A stretch of DNA of 6,214 nt, taken from positions 1-6,214 of the forward strand of contig JAEZRL010000377.1 of NCBI GenBank assembly GCA_023440945.1, given 5' to 3'. Under the pieces are notes generated by a model. That model was not told the origin of the DNA. It searched no databases and saw nothing but the letters and a program-made list of their open reading frames with translations. The DNA comes from Bacteroidota bacterium. Lineage in GTDB: Bacteria > Bacteroidota > Bacteroidia > Chitinophagales > Chitinophagaceae. A program made the position numbers and the translations under genes. Positions 4,711 to 6,214 of this stretch are shown here, piece by piece. Numbering within the stretch: the stretch's first letter is position 1; each line of letters begins with the position of its first letter.

Positions 4711-5928
4711 ATGTTAGTCAAAAATGCCATGAAAGTTTCAGGCATTGTTATAATTGCCTGCGCTTTTGTTTTTAGTTCCTGCCGAAAGGAAGATCTTGCA
4801 AAACAACCTTCCCAACAACAAAACCAATCCGAGTCTTCTTTAAAAGAAATGATTTTAGAGAACGGCGCCAATCCCGATGACATCGCTTCCGCAAATACGG
4901 AGAAGAGCAGGGGTGAAGGCTATGTTTATACAGAAAGTAATGATGCATGGCAAAACAGTATCGTTATTTATAAACAACATTCCAACGGGGAGTTGTCATG
5001 GTATAAAACCGTTGCATCAGGAGGTTCCGGCGCCGGGACAAGCCTGGGTTCTCAAGGTGCGCTGGTTATAGATGAAAACCATCAATGGCTGTTTGCTGTT
5101 AATGCTGGAGATAATACGGTTTCTTCATTCTGGGTTCATTCGAATGGAGACCTGACATTAAAGCATACGGTATCTTCCGGGGGAATGATGCCGGTAAGTG
5201 TTACGGTTCATGATCACCTTCTGTATGTGGTTAATGCAGGTAGTTCGAACATTTGTGGCTTTTGGATAGGAACAGATGGCACACTGGAAAAAATAAAACA
5301 TTCAAAAAGATCCTTAAGCGCGGCCAATGCAGGACCTGCACAGATCATGTTTCATCCGGATGGAAAAGTACTATATGTAACAGAAAAAAATACTAATAAG
5401 ATCGCCGTATTCGTGGTAGATGATAACGGGGCGGCAGGTACCGGTAACTTCACGAATTCAGTAGGTGCCACACCCTTCGGATTTGACATTGCGCAGCATA
5501 AATACCTTGTTGTTTCGAATGCCTCAGGAGGTGTAGCAGGGGCAGGCTCCTGCACTTCTTATACAACGGATCAATGGGGAAATATCAACAGCTTGTTCGG
5601 GGCTGTTCCTGATTTTCAGACTGCTCCCTGTTGGGTTGCTACTGCAAAATGGGGAAGGTTTGCTTATACCACAAACGCAGGAAGCAATACTATTTCTTCG
5701 TATTATGTTTCACCTTTTGGTGCTATATTTCTTATCTTTTTTACCATCACACCAACAGATGCCAGTCCTATTGATATTAAAGTAAGCGGAAATAATCATT
5801 TTGTATATAATATCAATGCCGGCTCGCATACCATTACCGAATACAGGAGAGGTTTATTTGGAACGCTTAATAGTATTGGCCATGTTACCGGGATACCCGA
5901 ACACGCTTCTGGTTTAGCCGTTTATTGA
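4711..5928 (+). CDS. Lipoprotein with lactonase-like (YVTN/PF10282-type) beta-propeller
   Basis: This 405-residue protein has a lipoprotein signal: Lys4/Lys8, hydrophobic GIVIIACAFVF, then lipobox FSSC with the lipidated Cys at 24. A Gln/Ser-rich linker (about 31-42) leads to a propeller domain from about 70 to the end. Blade repeats are visible as 'NAG-x-(N/H)-T-(V/I)-(S/T)' at 131, 322 and 369 and a variant NAGSSN at 175, alternating with 'SNG(E/D)L' turns (91, 144) and HPDGKVLYVTEKNTNKIAVF (215-234). GSQGALVIDENHQWLFAVNA (113-132) is typical of the lactonase family that includes 6-phosphogluconolactonase Pgl and carboxymuconate cyclase. The lipid anchor argues against cytosolic sugar metabolism; it more likely sits in the cell envelope, and whether it is an enzyme is unknown. 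ATG 4729 (Met7) would also keep the lipobox and is an alternative start. A hydrophobic insert GAIFLIFFTI (337-346) is odd for a blade turn. It appears monocistronic, ending at the terminator at 5975-6006. Confidence 0.88.
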   Translation: MLVKNAMKVSGIVIIACAFVFSSCRKEDLAKQPSQQQNQSESSLKEMILENGANPDDIASANTEKSRGEGYVYTESNDAWQNSIVIYKQHSNGELSWYKTVASGGSGAGTSLGSQGALVIDENHQWLFAVNAGDNTVSSFWVHSNGDLTLKHTVSSGGMMPVSVTVHDHLLYVVNAGSSNICGFWIGTDGTLEKIKHSKRSLSAANAGPAQIMFHPDGKVLYVTEKNTNKIAVFVVDDNGAAGTGNFTNSVGATPFGFDIAQHKYLVVSNASGGVAGAGSCTSYTTDQWGNINSLFGAVPDFQTAPCWVATAKWGRFAYTTNAGSNTISSYYVSPFGAIFLIFFTITPTDASPIDIKVSGNNHFVYNINAGSHTITEYRRGLFGTLNSIGHVTGIPEHASGLAVY

Positions 5929-5974
5929 CAGTTTTTAGGTATCGCATCTTCAGAGAAGACCCTGCTGCAATAGG

Positions 5975-6006
5975 AAAAGGGGTGGATTCACGCCATCCCT
6001 TTTTTT
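5975..6006 (+). terminator. Intrinsic terminator after the lactonase-like gene
   Basis: GGGGTGG (5979-5985) pairs with CCATCCC (5993-5999), with one G-T pair, around a 7-base loop. It is preceded by AAAA and followed by seven T (6000-6006), which can extend the stem to 11 bp. It starts 46 bases after the stop codon at 5928. Confidence 0.88.
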
Positions 6007-6040
6007 ATCTCTCCCTGTCTTGCGAATCCAGTATTTGTAC

Positions 6041-6062
6041 GTGGGCCGCATCCCCTGCCCAC
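6041..6062. repeat. GC-rich inverted repeat in the right-hand intergenic tail
   Basis: GTGGGC and GCCCAC are perfect 6-bp arms around a 10-base spacer. The element is much richer in GC than its surroundings, lies 35 bases past the terminator and has no T run. Role unknown. Confidence 0.35.
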
Positions 6063-6151
6063 TCATAACTTCACACCTACATCCTGTAATTCATTACCTT
6101 TTACTTTCTTTATTTCGTACTCTTTTGTGTCTTATTTGGTCTCAATAAATG

Positions 6152-6175
6152 CTTTGCATTTGCCTTGATGCAAAG
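6152..6175. repeat. Palindromic intergenic repeat, copy B
   Basis: CTTTGCAT, spacer TTGCCTTG, ATGCAAAG: perfect 8-bp arms. The segment from 6160 to 6182 aligns with copy A (3998-4020), both reading TTG(C/G)CTTGATG(C/G)AA then GAA(A/T)GTAA. A further hairpin follows nine bases later at 6185-6205. Confidence 0.5.
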
Positions 6176-6184
6176 AAAGTAATG

Positions 6185-6205
6185 ATCCTGAAAAGATTTC
6201 AGGAT
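6185..6205. repeat. Strong hairpin at the right window edge
   Basis: ATCCTGAAA and TTTCAGGAT are perfect 9-bp arms around an AGA loop. Outer TGATC (6183-6187) and GATCA (6206-6210) can also pair if three bases bulge out. There is no T run in the window after it. ATG at 6182 opens a frame (MILKRFQDDQE) to the window edge, so this could alternatively be the start of a gene, but the palindrome makes a non-coding element more likely. Confidence 0.5.
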
Positions 6206-6214
6206 GATCAAGAA

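Noticed and set aside
4711..5928. Cytosolic 6-phosphogluconolactonase (pgl) assignment for the propeller protein
   Set aside because: The lipobox FSSC places it in the envelope and the blade repeats only support the broad lactonase-like propeller family.
5950..6066. Minus-strand 38-residue open frame (begins MSGQGMRPTYKYW)
   Set aside because: It runs backward through the terminator hairpin of the lactonase-like gene and the GC-rich inverted repeat, so it is probably chance.
6110..6214. Minus-strand frame open from the right edge to a stop near 6110, as the end of a neighbouring gene
   Set aside because: A second minus-strand frame is equally open over the same bases and the sequence is dominated by palindromes; neither shows a protein motif.

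Overview
The window looks like a chromosomal segment of a Bacteroidota bacterium, most likely Chitinophagaceae or a relative (inference). Three things point there. The partial gene at the left edge ends in a type IX secretion (T9SS) sorting tail. Promoter matches follow the Bacteroidota TTG-N20-TAnnTTTG pattern rather than -35/-10. Gene starts have A-rich leaders without clear Shine-Dalgarno sequences. The DNA is AT-rich, with small, loosely spaced genes.

Left part (1-2626, plus strand): after the T9SS-cargo tail (3-140), an apparently complete promoter (186-216) opens a probable four-gene operon. It encodes a small EthD-family protein (250-570), an exported small protein probably of the dimeric alpha/beta-barrel type that is broken by a one-base frameshift (589-998), a zinc-dependent NADP(H) alcohol/aldehyde dehydrogenase of the YahK/CAD type (1026-2072), and an NTF2-like protein of the lumazine-binding-like family (2150-2533). 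A strong bidirectional terminator (2590-2625) closes it. The set suggests handling of small reactive or aldehyde-type molecules, but no substrate can be read from the sequence.

Middle part (2739-4261, minus strand): three genes read leftward. A 50-residue, very basic protein (4079-4231) has its own TAnnTTTG box. Downstream of it are a cold-shock-domain protein with a long charged N-terminal extension (3133-3579) and an 83-residue protein of unknown function (2739-2990). The last two may be co-transcribed and end at the shared terminator. The 499 bases between the basic protein and the cold-shock gene hold two clean inverted repeats and a degenerate palindromic repeat.

Right part (4262-6214): a 449-base non-coding stretch with a GC-rich hairpin and a 7-bp tandem repeat precedes a lipoprotein with a lactonase-like beta-propeller (4711-5928), followed by a good terminator (5975-6006). 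The last 208 bases are hairpin-rich intergenic DNA, including a second copy of the palindromic repeat seen near 4000.

No CRISPR array, rRNA, tRNA, transposase or defence system is visible. The points most worth a second look are the easily missed 50-aa basic gene, the frameshifted exported protein, the promoter that rules out a TTG start, and the related palindromic repeats.
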